Below are positions 9,072-18,237 of a DNA stretch of 64,000 nt, in pieces; position 1 is the first letter of the stretch; the number at the start of each line of letters is the position of its first letter. Made by a program: the position numbers and the translations under genes. Below the pieces are notes generated by a model. That model did not search any database. It was not told the DNA's origin and worked only from the letters and a program-made list of their open reading frames with translations. Source of the stretch: CAVVST01 sp963750995 (GTDB lineage: Bacteria > Acidobacteriota > Vicinamibacteria > Vicinamibacterales > UBA2999); the NCBI GenBank assembly GCA_963750995.1, contig CAVVST010000004.1, forward strand, positions 372,001 to 436,000. The letters run 5' to 3'.

Positions 9072-9836
9072 GTGGAAGAAAACGTCACCCTGCTCGCGGC
9101 GTTCGGCGCAGGCATCCTGTCGTTCATCTCGCCCTGCGTCCTGCCGCTGATCCCGGGCTACCTGTCGTACCTTTCGGGGCTCTCGCTCGACGACATGCGC
9201 GGCACGACCGCGGCGTCGAGCGGCGGCGTCGCGGTGGCAGTCGCAGCCCCGGCGGGCGCACGACGCCAGGTAATCGTGGCGTCGCTGGCCTTCATCGTCG
9301 GCTTCACTATCGTGTTCGTCGCGCTCGGGGCCTCGGCGAGCGCCATCGGCCGATACGTGATGGCCCGCCTCGACATCCTCGGCAAGGTTGCCGGCGCCAT
9401 TGTCATCATCTTCGGACTGCACACGATGGGCGTGCTCCGGATTGAGTGGCTCTACCAGGACAAACGGGTGCAGACGTCGCAGCGGCGCCCCGAAAGCTTC
9501 ATCGGCGCAACGCTGGTCGGAATGGCGTTCGCGTTTGGATGGACACCGTGCCTCGGGCCGATCCTGGCCGGGATTCTCGCCGTGGCGGCGGCACAGGATA
9601 CCGTCGGCGACGGCGTGCGGCTCCTCTTTGCCTATTCGTTGGGACTGGGCGTGCCCTTCTTCGCGACCGCGCTGGCCATCAACCATTTCTTCACCGCGTT
9701 CGCGAAGATTCGCCGTCATTATCACAAGGTCGAGTTCGTGTCCGGGGCGCTGCTGGTGGCGATTGGCCTCCTCATTTTCACCAACCGGTTCACGGTCATC
9801 GCGCAGTGGCTGTCGCCGTACCTGCCCGTTTACTAG
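9072..9836 (+). CDS. ccdA: Cytochrome c biogenesis / thiol-disulfide transmembrane protein CcdA
   Basis: A 254-residue polytopic protein that should carry electrons across the inner membrane to periplasmic thiol proteins for cytochrome c maturation. The two family cysteines are visible in ISPCVLPLIPGYLSYLSG near the N-terminus and GWTPCLGPILAGIL around residue 160. About six hydrophobic segments are present, with a longer polar loop at residues 40-75. GTG at 9072 is chosen because it is the first start after the NuoG-like stop and gives the normal N-terminus. The one-base gap implies an operon with the NuoG-like gene. Confidence 0.93.
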   Translation: MEENVTLLAAFGAGILSFISPCVLPLIPGYLSYLSGLSLDDMRGTTAASSGGVAVAVAAPAGARRQVIVASLAFIVGFTIVFVALGASASAIGRYVMARLDILGKVAGAIVIIFGLHTMGVLRIEWLYQDKRVQTSQRRPESFIGATLVGMAFAFGWTPCLGPILAGILAVAAAQDTVGDGVRLLFAYSLGLGVPFFATALAINHFFTAFAKIRRHYHKVEFVSGALLVAIGLLIFTNRFTVIAQWLSPYLPVY

Positions 9837-9863
9837 CCCGACACACCTGTTGCTTTTTCGTTA

Positions 9864-9882
9864 CACACACGTAACGTGTGTG
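9864..9882. promoter_or_regulatory. Perfect 9-bp-arm palindrome, candidate operator
   Basis: The sequence CACACACGTAACGTGTGTG has two 9-base arms around one central A and lies 40 bases before the porin ATG at 9922, in a gap of 85 bases. It does not match Pho-box, FNR or LexA consensus. There is no T-run after it, so an operator fits better than a terminator. The cognate regulator is unknown. Confidence 0.5.
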
Positions 9883-9921
9883 ACATTCGGCCGAAACGTC
9901 GGCGTCCTACAACTGAAAGGT

Positions 9922-11064
9922 ATGAGGAACCTGCTTGTCGCACTGGCGCTGCTCGGTGTCGCGCAGCCCGCTCTGGCGCAAACAGCGGCGGTGGCCCAGG
10001 CGTCGGCGGGGACGGACACCCGCTCCATCTACGACAGGATCTGGCAGGAGCTGACGACCATCTACGATAACCCGTCGAATCCCGTCGTACAACGACTGCT
10101 GTTCACCGGCCGTTTCCAGCACGATTTCGCGGCGATCGGCGCTGACCAGGGCGACCATGATGAGTGGAACACCCGGCGGCTCCGGCTGGGCCCGCGAATC
10201 ACCCTGTTCCGCACCTTCACGCTCCACGTCGAAGCGGAGTTGAACCCCCAGGAGATAGATCCGCTCTACATGCGCCTGACCGACGCCTATCTCCAGTGGA
10301 GCCGGAACCCACGTCTCATCCTGACCGCGGGCAAGCACAGCATTCCGTACACCATGGACGGCACAACGTCGTCCAAGGAGCTGATCGCCATCGACCGCAG
10401 CAACCTCACCAACAACATCTGGTTCACGCAGGAATATCTGCCCGGCGTCAGCGTCTCGGGGAAGAGCGCTCCCTGGGTGTACCGCCTCGGCGTGTATTCC
10501 GCGGGCACCGCGAACAAGGAATTCGGAGAATTCGACGGCGGCGCTGCCACGCTGGCGGTGGCCGGCTACGATTTCGCCAAGTCGCTCGGCGTCAAGGAGG
10601 CGTTGCTGGCCGCCAACTACGTCCACCAGAACGAGGATCCGGACAATACGTTTACGCGTCAGCTGCAGAACATCGTGTCGATCAATTTCAAGCTCGACAC
10701 CGACCGCTGGGGACTGCGTTCGGACTTCTCGACGGCGACGGGGTACCTACGCCAGAGCGATCTCTGGGGCGTGATGGCGATGCCGTTCTTCAATGTGACC
10801 GACAAATTTCAAGTGGTCGGCCGCTACACCTTTCTCGAGAGCGACGACCCGAACGGCGTCCAGCTCGCGACATACGAAAATCGTGTGGTCGCCGGGCGCG
10901 GCGATCGGTACAACGAGATCTACGCCGGTGCGAACTACTACTTTTATGGTCATCGCCTGAAGCTCCAATCCGGCGTGCAGATTGCCGACATGAACGATCG
11001 CGCGAATGACGGCGGCGAGTACTCCGGGGTGTCGTGGACGACGGGGATCAGAGTCGGCTGGTAG
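9922..11064 (+). CDS. Outer-membrane porin, OprO/OprP-like
   Basis: A 380-residue protein with a signal peptide (MRNLLVALALLGVAQPALAQ). The mature part alternates hydrophobic and polar residues in a beta-barrel pattern, with RLRLGPRITLFRTFTLHVEAELNPQ and LYMRLTDAYLQW, and ends in a C-terminal aromatic (TTGIRVGW), as outer-membrane barrels do. The layout matches phosphate-selective porin O/P family proteins; the solute is not proved. ATG 9922 is chosen because it begins the signal peptide and follows AACTGAAAGGT. A strong palindrome 40 bases upstream suggests dedicated regulation. Confidence 0.82.
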   Translation: MRNLLVALALLGVAQPALAQTAAVAQASAGTDTRSIYDRIWQELTTIYDNPSNPVVQRLLFTGRFQHDFAAIGADQGDHDEWNTRRLRLGPRITLFRTFTLHVEAELNPQEIDPLYMRLTDAYLQWSRNPRLILTAGKHSIPYTMDGTTSSKELIAIDRSNLTNNIWFTQEYLPGVSVSGKSAPWVYRLGVYSAGTANKEFGEFDGGAATLAVAGYDFAKSLGVKEALLAANYVHQNEDPDNTFTRQLQNIVSINFKLDTDRWGLRSDFSTATGYLRQSDLWGVMAMPFFNVTDKFQVVGRYTFLESDDPNGVQLATYENRVVAGRGDRYNEIYAGANYYFYGHRLKLQSGVQIADMNDRANDGGEYSGVSWTTGIRVGW

Positions 11065-11113
11065 CCAAAATCGATCGCGCCACACTGCGCTTTTCGCGGT
11101 ATTCTGTTCGCGC

Positions 11114-12280
11114 ATGCAGCGGACGGTCCGTCTCGCGGTCACCACCCTCCTGCTTGCATCACTCCTGGGCGCCGCGGTTTTCCTCCTGAGCATCGAACAG
11201 CGCTCGGCCAAGGCGGCCGCGCTCGCCGGCGACGCGGCCGCGCGCATCGCCCGCATGAGCGACACGGTCGCCGCCATCGGCACCGCGCAGCAGGGTTACG
11301 TAGCGCCGGGTCAGCTCGACGAACCCTGGTTCGAACGGGCATCTGCCCTGACGAGTGACCTCTCCCGCGACATTCAGCAGGCACGAGGAAGGCTGCGATC
11401 GCCGCAGGCGGCCACGGCGCTTCAGCAGTTGACGGCGTCGGTCGCCACGCTGACAGCGAGCGATGCGCGGACGCGCGAGAACCTTCAGCTCGGCCAGGAA
11501 CTGATGGCCTCCGATGTGATCTTCAGCGACGGGAGAAATCTGCTCGACGCGATGATCGCGTCGCTTCGCGATCTGCAAACCGCGGAACATGCGCACCTCC
11601 GTGGTGAGCTGAATGAGCTGGGTCGCCAGCGCTGGCTGACGTTCGGAATCGTGGCGCTGCTGTGGACAGCCGGGCTGCTCGTGCTGGCGACCGTTCGCAC
11701 GCGAGTGGCTCCCGCGCAGGAACCCGCACAGAAACGCGTCGACGCGCCGCGAATGATTGAGTTGTCGCTTCGGCCCCAACCCCGCGTCGGCGTCGATCTG
11801 GCCGCCGCCGCGACCGTGTGTACCGACCTGTCGCGAATCACCACGACGTCGGCTCTTCCAGGGCTCCTGGGCCGGGCGGCTGGCGCGCTCGACGCCTCGG
11901 GTCTGATCCTCTGGATCAGCGCAGGCGAGCAGCTATTCCCGGTGATGGCGCACGGGTACAGCCAGGAAATGCTGGCGCGCATGGGACCGATCGCCCGGGA
12001 CGCCGAGAATGCCGCCGCCAGCGCCTGGCGTTCGGGACAGCTTACGGTCGTACCGGCTGCCACGACCGGGGGACAGGGCGCTATCGTAACGCCCCTCTTC
12101 GGCCTTCATAGCTGCATCGGCGTCCTCTCGGCGGAACTCCGCCAGGGTGAAGAGAACCCCGAAGTGCAGGCAGTCGCCGCCATCATCGCCGCGCAGCTCT
12201 CCACCGTCGTTCCGGCCTGGCCGGCCGGCAGCCTGACGGCCGCGGAAAGCGCGCCGGCCTCCGAAGCCCGCTCCGCCTGA
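11114..12280 (+). CDS. Membrane sensor-like protein with GAF domain
   Basis: A 388-residue protein. A hydrophobic N-terminus (about residues 6-28) and a second membrane span (about 176-197, WLTFGIVALLWTAGLLVLATV) enclose a helical periplasmic region rich in Ala, Arg and Gln, as in sensory CHASE3-like regions. A GAF-like domain follows (about residues 235-365). No kinase, cyclase or phosphatase domain is attached, so output must be through a partner. The ATG at 11114 is preferred over upstream in-frame starts because it begins the first membrane segment. Its ligand is unknown. Confidence 0.7.
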   Translation: MQRTVRLAVTTLLLASLLGAAVFLLSIEQRSAKAAALAGDAAARIARMSDTVAAIGTAQQGYVAPGQLDEPWFERASALTSDLSRDIQQARGRLRSPQAATALQQLTASVATLTASDARTRENLQLGQELMASDVIFSDGRNLLDAMIASLRDLQTAEHAHLRGELNELGRQRWLTFGIVALLWTAGLLVLATVRTRVAPAQEPAQKRVDAPRMIELSLRPQPRVGVDLAAAATVCTDLSRITTTSALPGLLGRAAGALDASGLILWISAGEQLFPVMAHGYSQEMLARMGPIARDAENAAASAWRSGQLTVVPAATTGGQGAIVTPLFGLHSCIGVLSAELRQGEENPEVQAVAAIIAAQLSTVVPAWPAGSLTAAESAPASEARSA

Positions 12281-12377
12281 TTTTTCATTTCAGCGTTCCC
12301 TCCACCCCTACTCCCTCTCGTGTTCCGAACCGACACCTAGAACGGCGAATCACGCCGAATTACTGAGGTGTCTTGAG

Positions 12378-13602
12378 ATGGGCTTCTCACTTTTGCTCGC
12401 CACCATGCTGGCCCTGAATCCAGCTCCGCAAGGCGATTTCGCCACATTTGCGCAGGCGGTCGAGGCCGCGAACGACGGACGCGATGCCGAAGCGCTGGCG
12501 GCTTTCCAGCGGCTGGCCAACGTGAATCCGGATGACCTCGACGCGCGCCTCTGGATCGCGCGGCTCCATGTCCGGATGGGTCACCAGGATCTTGCCGAAC
12601 CCGTCTATCGCAGCGTCATGCTCGAGGATCCGAACGACCTGGAAGCGATGCTCGGCGTGGCCAATGCACTGCTCGCGCGCGGCGAGGTCGATCAGGCGGA
12701 AAAGATTCTGAATGTCGCCGAAGAGCTCGAGCCCATGAACGACGAGGTCCTCCACACCGTGGGGCGCTCGCATATGTACTCGGGGCGGACCGTCAGCGCG
12801 ATCGAGTATTTCGAACGGGCCTACGGCGTCTCGCCGACCGACCAACACCGCATGTCACTCGAAGGGGCGCGCCTGTCGTACCTGCATCGCGTCGAGCTGC
12901 GCGGGTCGAGCGAGCAATTCGACGGATCGACCCCCGACACGCAGTTTGGCGACGTCACGGTGAACATCCGCCTGAACGATCGGTGGCGCGTGTTTGGCCG
13001 CGGGCAGGCGCAGCGCAAGTTTGGGGTCTCCGAGCAGCGCGGCGGCGGCGGCGCGGAATGGCGGTGGCGGCAGACGACGGTCCTACGCGGTCACGCGCTG
13101 GTGATGCCCGACAACACCATCATGCCCGAGGGCGACTACATGGGCGAGGTCCAGTACTCGTACCTGGACGCCACCTGGTCGGGCAGCGTCCGTTATTTCG
13201 ATTTCACCGGCGCGCGCAGCACGGTCATCTCACCCGCGGTGCAGTGGACGCCGGCCGCAAGCCGGATCGCGTTCGGCCTGAGATACGCCTTGTCCCTCTC
13301 CGAATCGAGACAGGCATCAAATCCCCTGGTGACGCAGACGATTGCCAGCCAATAACCTACTCCTCCAGGGTGCGTATCGGCTGCGTCCGCGCGTGTGGCT
13401 GCAGGCCGGGTACGCGGCCGGCGTCGAGGACTTCGACAACTTCTCGATCGATCGCGTCGGCGACTTCCGCGCCAATACGCTTTCGGGCGGCCTGCGCCTC
13501 GATCTCCCCACGCTCACGGCCATCGTCGGCAACTACGAGCGCCAGTGGCGCACGGGTGCCAACATGAACCGCTTCTCGCTGTCGCTGCAGCAGCGGTTCT
13601 AG
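12378..13602 (+). CDS. TPR plus YaiO-like outer-membrane beta-barrel protein (frameshifted)
   Basis: Read as one gene with a single frame change. The first part (325 residues as read) has a signal-like N-terminus, tetratricopeptide repeats from about residue 20 to 155, then a barrel starting near SYLHRVELRGSSEQFD. It stops at TIASQ, while the remaining barrel (NNLLLQGAYRLRPRVWLQ ... MNRFSLSLQQRF) continues in another frame. Removing one C from the CC at 13349-13350 gives TIASNNLLLQGAYRL and restores a product of about 407 residues ending in Phe, as expected for YaiO-family outer-membrane proteins. The break is therefore a one-base insertion, either real or an error. The role is unknown; YaiO relatives accompany exopolysaccharide or surface functions. 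Confidence 0.75.
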
Positions 13603-13616
13603 GTTCCGGGTTCGAC

Positions 13617-14954
13617 ATGGCCAAGGGGGACCGGCGGGCGCGCATCCTCGAGCGCGTCGAGCGCGAAAAAGTGAAGTTCATGCGCCTGCAGTTCACCGAC
13701 ATCCTGGGCGCAACCAAGAACGTCGAAGTCCCCGACCGCCAGTTCGGCGACGCACTCGACGGAGCCATCATGTTCGACGGCTCGTCGATCGAAGGGTTCG
13801 TGCGGATCGAAGAATCCGACATGTACCTCAAGCCGGATCTCGATACCTTCGACGTGTTTCCCTGGACTTACGCCGGCTCGGAACGCGTGGCGCGCATCAT
13901 CTGCGACATCGCCAACCCCGATGGCACGCCCTTCCCCGGCTGCCCCAGATCCACGCTGAAACGCACCGTCGCCCTCGCGGAGCAGAAAGGCTTCGTCATG
14001 CGCGCGGGGCCGGAAGCGGAGTTCTTTCTGTTCCACCGCCGCGCCGACGGCGAGCCGACGACCGAGACCCACGACGCCGGCGGCTACTTCGACCTGACGC
14101 CGGTCGATCTGGGCGAAGACGTGCGCCGTGAAATCGTGCTCGCGCTCGAGAAGATGGGATTCCACGTCGAGGCCGCCCATCACGAGGTCGCCCCGGGCCA
14201 GCACGAAATCGATTTCCGTTACGACGATGCGGTGATGACCGCGGACAACGTGAGCACGTTCCGCTTCGTCGTGAAAAACGTCGCCAGCCGCAACGGCCTG
14301 CACGCGACGTTCATGCCGAAGCCGATCTTCGGGATCAACGGCAGCGGGATGCATACTCACCAGGCGCTGTTCGCCGGTGGCAAGAACCTGTTCTTCGACC
14401 AGAAAGGCGACTGGCAGCTGAGCCGCATCTGCCTGCACTACATCGGCGGCGTGCTTCGCCACGCGAAGGCGTGCTGCGCCATCACCAATCCGCTGGTGAA
14501 CTCATACAAGCGGCTCGTCCCCGGGTTCGAGGCGCCGACCGCAATTGCCTGGTCCGAGCACAACCGCAGTCCACTGGTGCGCGTGCCCGCGGCGCGCGGC
14601 GTCAACACGCGGATCGAGCTGCGTACGCCCGATCCGTCCTGCAATCCGTACCTGGCGCTCGCGGTGATGCTCCGGGCGGGGCTCGACGGCATCGACAAGC
14701 AGATTGACCCCGGCCCGCCCGTCAACAAGAACATCTACACGATGAGCCGCCGTGAACGGCGGCACCTCCGCATCGACGAACTGCCCGCGAACCTCAATGA
14801 AGCGCTCGATGAGTTCGAAAAGAGCGAGTTGATGCGCGAGACGCTCGGCGACCACATCTTCGGCCACTACCTCGCCGCCAAGCGTGCGGAATGGGATAGC
14901 TTCAGCCGCCACGTCTCCCCATGGGAGATCGAGCGATACCTCAACGTTTATTGA
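13617..14954 (+). CDS. glnA: Glutamine synthetase type I, short form
   Basis: A 445-residue enzyme that makes glutamine from glutamate, ammonia and ATP. Visible motifs are MFDGSSIEGF, GPEAEFFLF (metal-binding Glu residues), HHEVAPGQHEIDF, the NGSGMHTHQALF nucleotide/metal region, and RSPLVRVPAARG. Length and the C-terminus match the alpha subtype of GSI, which lacks the 25-residue insertion and the adenylylation tyrosine motif of the beta type; here NKNIYTMSRRER occupies that region. Regulation is therefore expected by feedback or protein binding rather than GlnE adenylylation. ATG 13617 lies 14 bases after the preceding barrel gene and gives the family N-terminus. Confidence 0.95.
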   Translation: MAKGDRRARILERVEREKVKFMRLQFTDILGATKNVEVPDRQFGDALDGAIMFDGSSIEGFVRIEESDMYLKPDLDTFDVFPWTYAGSERVARIICDIANPDGTPFPGCPRSTLKRTVALAEQKGFVMRAGPEAEFFLFHRRADGEPTTETHDAGGYFDLTPVDLGEDVRREIVLALEKMGFHVEAAHHEVAPGQHEIDFRYDDAVMTADNVSTFRFVVKNVASRNGLHATFMPKPIFGINGSGMHTHQALFAGGKNLFFDQKGDWQLSRICLHYIGGVLRHAKACCAITNPLVNSYKRLVPGFEAPTAIAWSEHNRSPLVRVPAARGVNTRIELRTPDPSCNPYLALAVMLRAGLDGIDKQIDPGPPVNKNIYTMSRRERRHLRIDELPANLNEALDEFEKSELMRETLGDHIFGHYLAAKRAEWDSFSRHVSPWEIERYLNVY

Positions 14955-15205
14955 TCGCCGGGCCTTCAAGGTCGTCGATCGGCCTGACCTGAGATCAGGA
15001 CAACCGGCGCGCACTCCACGCGAAATCGGGGCAATAACGGCCGTTTTCAGCGGGCATGGGACTTGAACAGTCCCGGGATGGCCGGACTCGATCACCGGGA
15101 TGCGTAACTTTCAGGCAGGCGCTGGCATCGCCGCATTCCGGGACAGAAGAACATTCACGATCGGGCCCGGCCTTCACTCTGTGTTGCCGGAGCGTGGAGA
15201 CAGCC

Positions 15206-15553
15206 ATGAAGCAGACACTTGCCGTCATCGTTCTCACAGCGCTGGTTGCCGCAGGCTGCGCCGCGCGCGGCGTGCGCGTCGCCGAGCTCAAGGACCAGCC
15301 CGCGAAATACGCCACCAAGTCGGTGAGCGTCACCGGCGTCGTCACCAGCAGCTGGGGGATCCCGCTGATGCCGTTCCAGCTCTATAACATCGACGACGGC
15401 AGCGGAGAGATCACGGTGCTCTCGCGCTCGGGCGGCGCGCTGACGAAGGGGACGCGCGTACAGGTCAAGGGGAAGATTAACCAGTTCGCGAACTTCGGCG
15501 GACGCTCGGTTGGCCTGCACATCCAGGAAGAGGATCGGAAGATCCGCAGCTGA
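15206..15553 (+). CDS. Small OB-fold lipoprotein
   Basis: A 115-residue protein with a lipoprotein signal: hydrophobic MKQTLAVIVLTALVAAGC, with Cys18 as the lipidated residue. The mature part is short beta-strand-rich sequence (KSVSVTGVVTSSW, DDGSGEITVLSRSG, GTRVQVKGKINQ), consistent with a single OB-fold. Similar small lipoproteins are uncharacterised. The 251 bases before it (14955-15205) hold only minor hairpins, such as GGGAC/GTCCC at 15058-15074, and no gene I can support. Confidence 0.75.
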   Translation: MKQTLAVIVLTALVAAGCAARGVRVAELKDQPAKYATKSVSVTGVVTSSWGIPLMPFQLYNIDDGSGEITVLSRSGGALTKGTRVQVKGKINQFANFGGRSVGLHIQEEDRKIRS

Positions 15554-15594
15554 CGCTGACGCGCCGGGGTCCGCGCCCCTCGGCAGGCCCGGGG

Positions 15595-15613
15595 CCCTGA
15601 GCCAGTCGAAGGG
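15595..15613. repeat. Short repeat of the CCCTGAGC...GTCGAAGGG type
   Basis: CCCTGAGCCAGTCGAAGGG lies between the convergent lipoprotein and phosphatase genes, 14 bases from the stop of the latter. Three further units occur at 28991-29060. The core is a well-known dispersed sequence found in many high-GC genomes. Confidence 0.75.
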
Positions 15614-15626
15614 CGCGGAACCTGGC

Positions 15627-17396
15627 CTACGCCGTAATTTTCACCGCCACCGCGGTCATGTCGTCCTCCTGCGACGCATGACCGCGGAACCGGATCGTGG
15701 CGTCGAAGATGGCGTCGACAATGGCGCGCGCGGTCTCGTGCCGGTGGGCGCGGACGATTTCGCAGACGCGACGTGCGCCAAACTCATCCCGTTCCGCATT
15801 CAACGTTTCGAAAATCCCGTCAGTACAGAACACGAAGACGTCGCCCTGGTTGAGCGGGATCGTCACCTCGTCGTAGGTGACACCGGCAAATGATCCCAGC
15901 GGCATTCCCGGCAGCTCGATCTGACCGCATGCGTCCTGGGTGCACCTGATCGGATACGGTAGCCCCGAATTCGACATCGTCAGCACACGGCCTTTGAAAT
16001 CGAAGAACGCGTAGCAGAGGGTGCAGAAATACTCCGCGAGCTGCCGCTCGTGCAGGATCTTGTTCATGGCCTGCAGCACGCCGGCGACGCTGAACCGGTC
16101 CGGGGTGTAGCGGCGGCGCAGTGTCCGGGAGCGGACCAGCTCCGCCGCGTAGGCGCCGTAGAGCGCGGCCGGAGCGCCCTTTCCGGAGACGTCCCCCACC
16201 GCCACAACCAGGCTGTCTGGTTCGGGCGCCAGGAAATCATGGAGGTCGCCTCCCAGTTCATGGGCCGGCTCGAACCGTCCGGCCACGTCGGCGTTGTGCA
16301 GCTCCGCCGGCAGCTCGGTTGGAAGCAGTGCGACCTGCACTCGCTGCGCGAACCGCAGCTCCCGCTCGATCCGTTCTTCGTTGCGCCGGACTTCCTCGTA
16401 GAGGCGGGCATTCTCGATCGCGACCGCCGCCTGGCTGGCGAGCAACGTGAGCAGTTCCTTGTGCTCCTTGGTAAAGGCGTCGAGCTCGGGGCTTTCGAGG
16501 TCGAACACGCCGATGCAGCGGTCTTTGATCAGCATCGGGATCACGAGTTCCGATCGGGCGTCGGGCACCAGGTTCAGATAGCGAGGGTCCTTCGAGACGT
16601 CCGCCACCAGCACCGGCTCCTTGTGCTCGGCCGCCCAGCCGACGAGACCCTGTCCCAGCTTCACGCGCTTCGACGTGGCGTCCTCGCCGTAGCGGACCGC
16701 GAATTTCATGTCGAGCTCCTGCGTGGCTTCGTTCAGCAGCAGAATGCCGAACGTCCGGTAGTCGATCAGGCGCTTGGTAAGACCGGCGATGCGCGTCAGC
16801 AGAACGTCGAGATCGAGAATCGACGACATCTCGCGGCCGATCTCGGCGAGCGTCTCGAGGGTGTCGACGTACTGGCGCTCCGACTTGAAGAGACGCGCAT
16901 TCTCGATCGCGACCGCGACGTGAGCGGCAAACTGGCGGAGGAGCGCCTCGTCCTGGCTGGTAAACGCGCCGGTCCGTTCACTCAGGAGATTCAGCGCGCC
17001 GATCACCTTGCCCTTGCGCCGCATCGGCACCGCCAGCTGCGACAGCATGTTGCGCAGCGGTCCCTGGTAGCGCGGCTCGAGTCGAACGTCGTTCACCAGG
17101 ATCGGCCGGCCTTCTTCAGTCGCGGCGCCGACGACGCCCTGCCCGAGCTTGAGGCGCTGTGTCGCGGTGATGCCGTCCGGATATCCCACCGCGTAGGCAA
17201 TCCGCAGTTCCTGACGCGGTTCATCGAGCAGGTACACCGAGAAGGCGTTGAAGCGCGTGAGCCTGGCGATCAGTTGCGGGATCTTGGCGAGCAGTTCCTC
17301 GAGGTCGAGCACCGACGTGACTTCGCGTCCAAGGTCGAAGAGCGTCGACAGCAGTTCGGTGTCGGAGGGAGGACGAATTGGCGGCTGCGTGCTCAT
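15627..17396 (-). CDS. GAF-GAF-SpoIIE/PP2C serine phosphatase, RsbU-like
   Basis: A 589-residue cytoplasmic regulator with two tandem GAF domains (about residues 30-175 and 200-345), a coiled-coil linker (EEVRRNEERIERELRFAQ) and a PPM/SpoIIE phosphatase domain. Metal-binding motifs GGDLHDF, VAVGDVSGKGAPAALYG, CTDGIFE and QEDDMTAVAV are intact, so it should be active. Such enzymes dephosphorylate anti-sigma-factor antagonists in partner-switching cascades; no antagonist or anti-sigma kinase is adjacent. Its start is 38 bases from the divergent FabZ-like gene, so the two promoters must be very close. Confidence 0.92.
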   Translation of the reverse strand: MSTQPPIRPPSDTELLSTLFDLGREVTSVLDLEELLAKIPQLIARLTRFNAFSVYLLDEPRQELRIAYAVGYPDGITATQRLKLGQGVVGAATEEGRPILVNDVRLEPRYQGPLRNMLSQLAVPMRRKGKVIGALNLLSERTGAFTSQDEALLRQFAAHVAVAIENARLFKSERQYVDTLETLAEIGREMSSILDLDVLLTRIAGLTKRLIDYRTFGILLLNEATQELDMKFAVRYGEDATSKRVKLGQGLVGWAAEHKEPVLVADVSKDPRYLNLVPDARSELVIPMLIKDRCIGVFDLESPELDAFTKEHKELLTLLASQAAVAIENARLYEEVRRNEERIERELRFAQRVQVALLPTELPAELHNADVAGRFEPAHELGGDLHDFLAPEPDSLVVAVGDVSGKGAPAALYGAYAAELVRSRTLRRRYTPDRFSVAGVLQAMNKILHERQLAEYFCTLCYAFFDFKGRVLTMSNSGLPYPIRCTQDACGQIELPGMPLGSFAGVTYDEVTIPLNQGDVFVFCTDGIFETLNAERDEFGARRVCEIVRAHRHETARAIVDAIFDATIRFRGHASQEDDMTAVAVKITA

Positions 17397-17433
17397 TCGC
17401 GATCGGTCGAACGGATTATACTGGGGCTTCCCG

Positions 17434-17895
17434 ATGGAATCGCTGACGCTGCCGTTCGATTACAGCGCGATCGAGCGCATCCTGCCTCACCGCTATCCGT
17501 TTCTGCTCGTCGATCGCATTACCGAGCTCGAACCCGACAAGCGGATCGTGGGGATCAAGAACGTCTCGCTCAACGAGCGCTACCTTTCGCATCAGCGCGG
17601 GGAGCCGCCGGCGCTGCCGCCGACGATCGTGACGGAGGCAATCGCGCAGGTCGGGGCAATCCTGATTCTCTCGAAGCCCGAGAACCGCGAGAAGCTGCCG
17701 TTCTTCATGGGAATCGAACGGGTGAGATATCACCGTCCAGTGTCGCCGGGCGATGTGATTGAGATTGAGGCGCTCGTGAAACGCTTGCGCAGCAGAGTTG
17801 GTCAGCTCAGCGGTTTCGCGCGCGTCAACGGTGTCATCGCGGTCAGCGGAACGATGACGTTTGCGCTTGGGCCACGCATCGGCGCGCCCCAATAA
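17434..17895 (+). CDS. fabZ: FabZ-like hot-dog 3-hydroxyacyl-ACP dehydratase
   Basis: A 153-residue hot-dog fold protein. The N-terminal IERILPHRYPFLLVDRITEL is the classic FabZ active-site histidine motif, and TIVTEAIAQVGAIL matches the helix with the catalytic Glu. The normally conserved GHFPxxPxMPG stretch is replaced by LSHQRGEPPALPP, so substrate handling may differ from a standard fatty-acid-elongation dehydratase. ATG 17434 follows CTTCCCG with no clear Shine-Dalgarno. No other fab gene is close. Confidence 0.8.
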   Translation: MESLTLPFDYSAIERILPHRYPFLLVDRITELEPDKRIVGIKNVSLNERYLSHQRGEPPALPPTIVTEAIAQVGAILILSKPENREKLPFFMGIERVRYHRPVSPGDVIEIEALVKRLRSRVGQLSGFARVNGVIAVSGTMTFALGPRIGAPQ

Positions 17896-18024
17896 CCCCC
17901 GATCATTCCAACTCATCCACCGCTACCGCTGAGGTTGGGCGCGGCCGGGTACTCAAGTTGCAGCCAACCCCTTCAGACTGCCGCCGCGGGTTGAGTGCCG
18001 CGGCGTGATGTGGAGGGCTGAGAC

Positions 18025-18174
18025 GTGCTCGAAACCATTGCGATCATCTTGATCGTCCTCTGGCTGTTGGGGATGGTCAGTGGCTACACGCTCGGGAACT
18101 TTATCTGGGTTCTGCTGGTCATCGCCGTGATCCTGTTCCTGGTGCGGCTGGTCAGCGGCAGGCGTGTCGTCTGA
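18025..18174 (+). CDS. lmo0937-family small membrane protein
   Basis: A 49-residue protein from GTG 18025 to TGA 18174. Two hydrophobic helices (AIILIVLWLLGMVSGYTLG and WVLLVIAVILFLVRLVSG) are separated by a short turn and end in a basic tail GRRVV. The pattern WLLG...YTLG.FI..LLVIA matches the lmo0937 family of very small membrane proteins, whose role is unknown. TGGAGGGC 8-15 bases before the GTG is a good ribosome-binding site. It stands alone between the FabZ-like gene and a decayed transporter. Confidence 0.8.
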   Translation: MLETIAIILIVLWLLGMVSGYTLGNFIWVLLVIAVILFLVRLVSGRRVV

Positions 18175-18237
18175 CGTAGTTCGGCAAGGTCCCCGTTCCG
18201 GAATCAGCACGGCTGGTTCCGGGGCGGGATCGGTGAG

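Noticed and set aside
15040..15100. tRNA-like T-arm (GGGACTTGAACAGTCCC)
   Set aside because: No matching acceptor, D-arm or anticodon arm on either strand; only a short hairpin.
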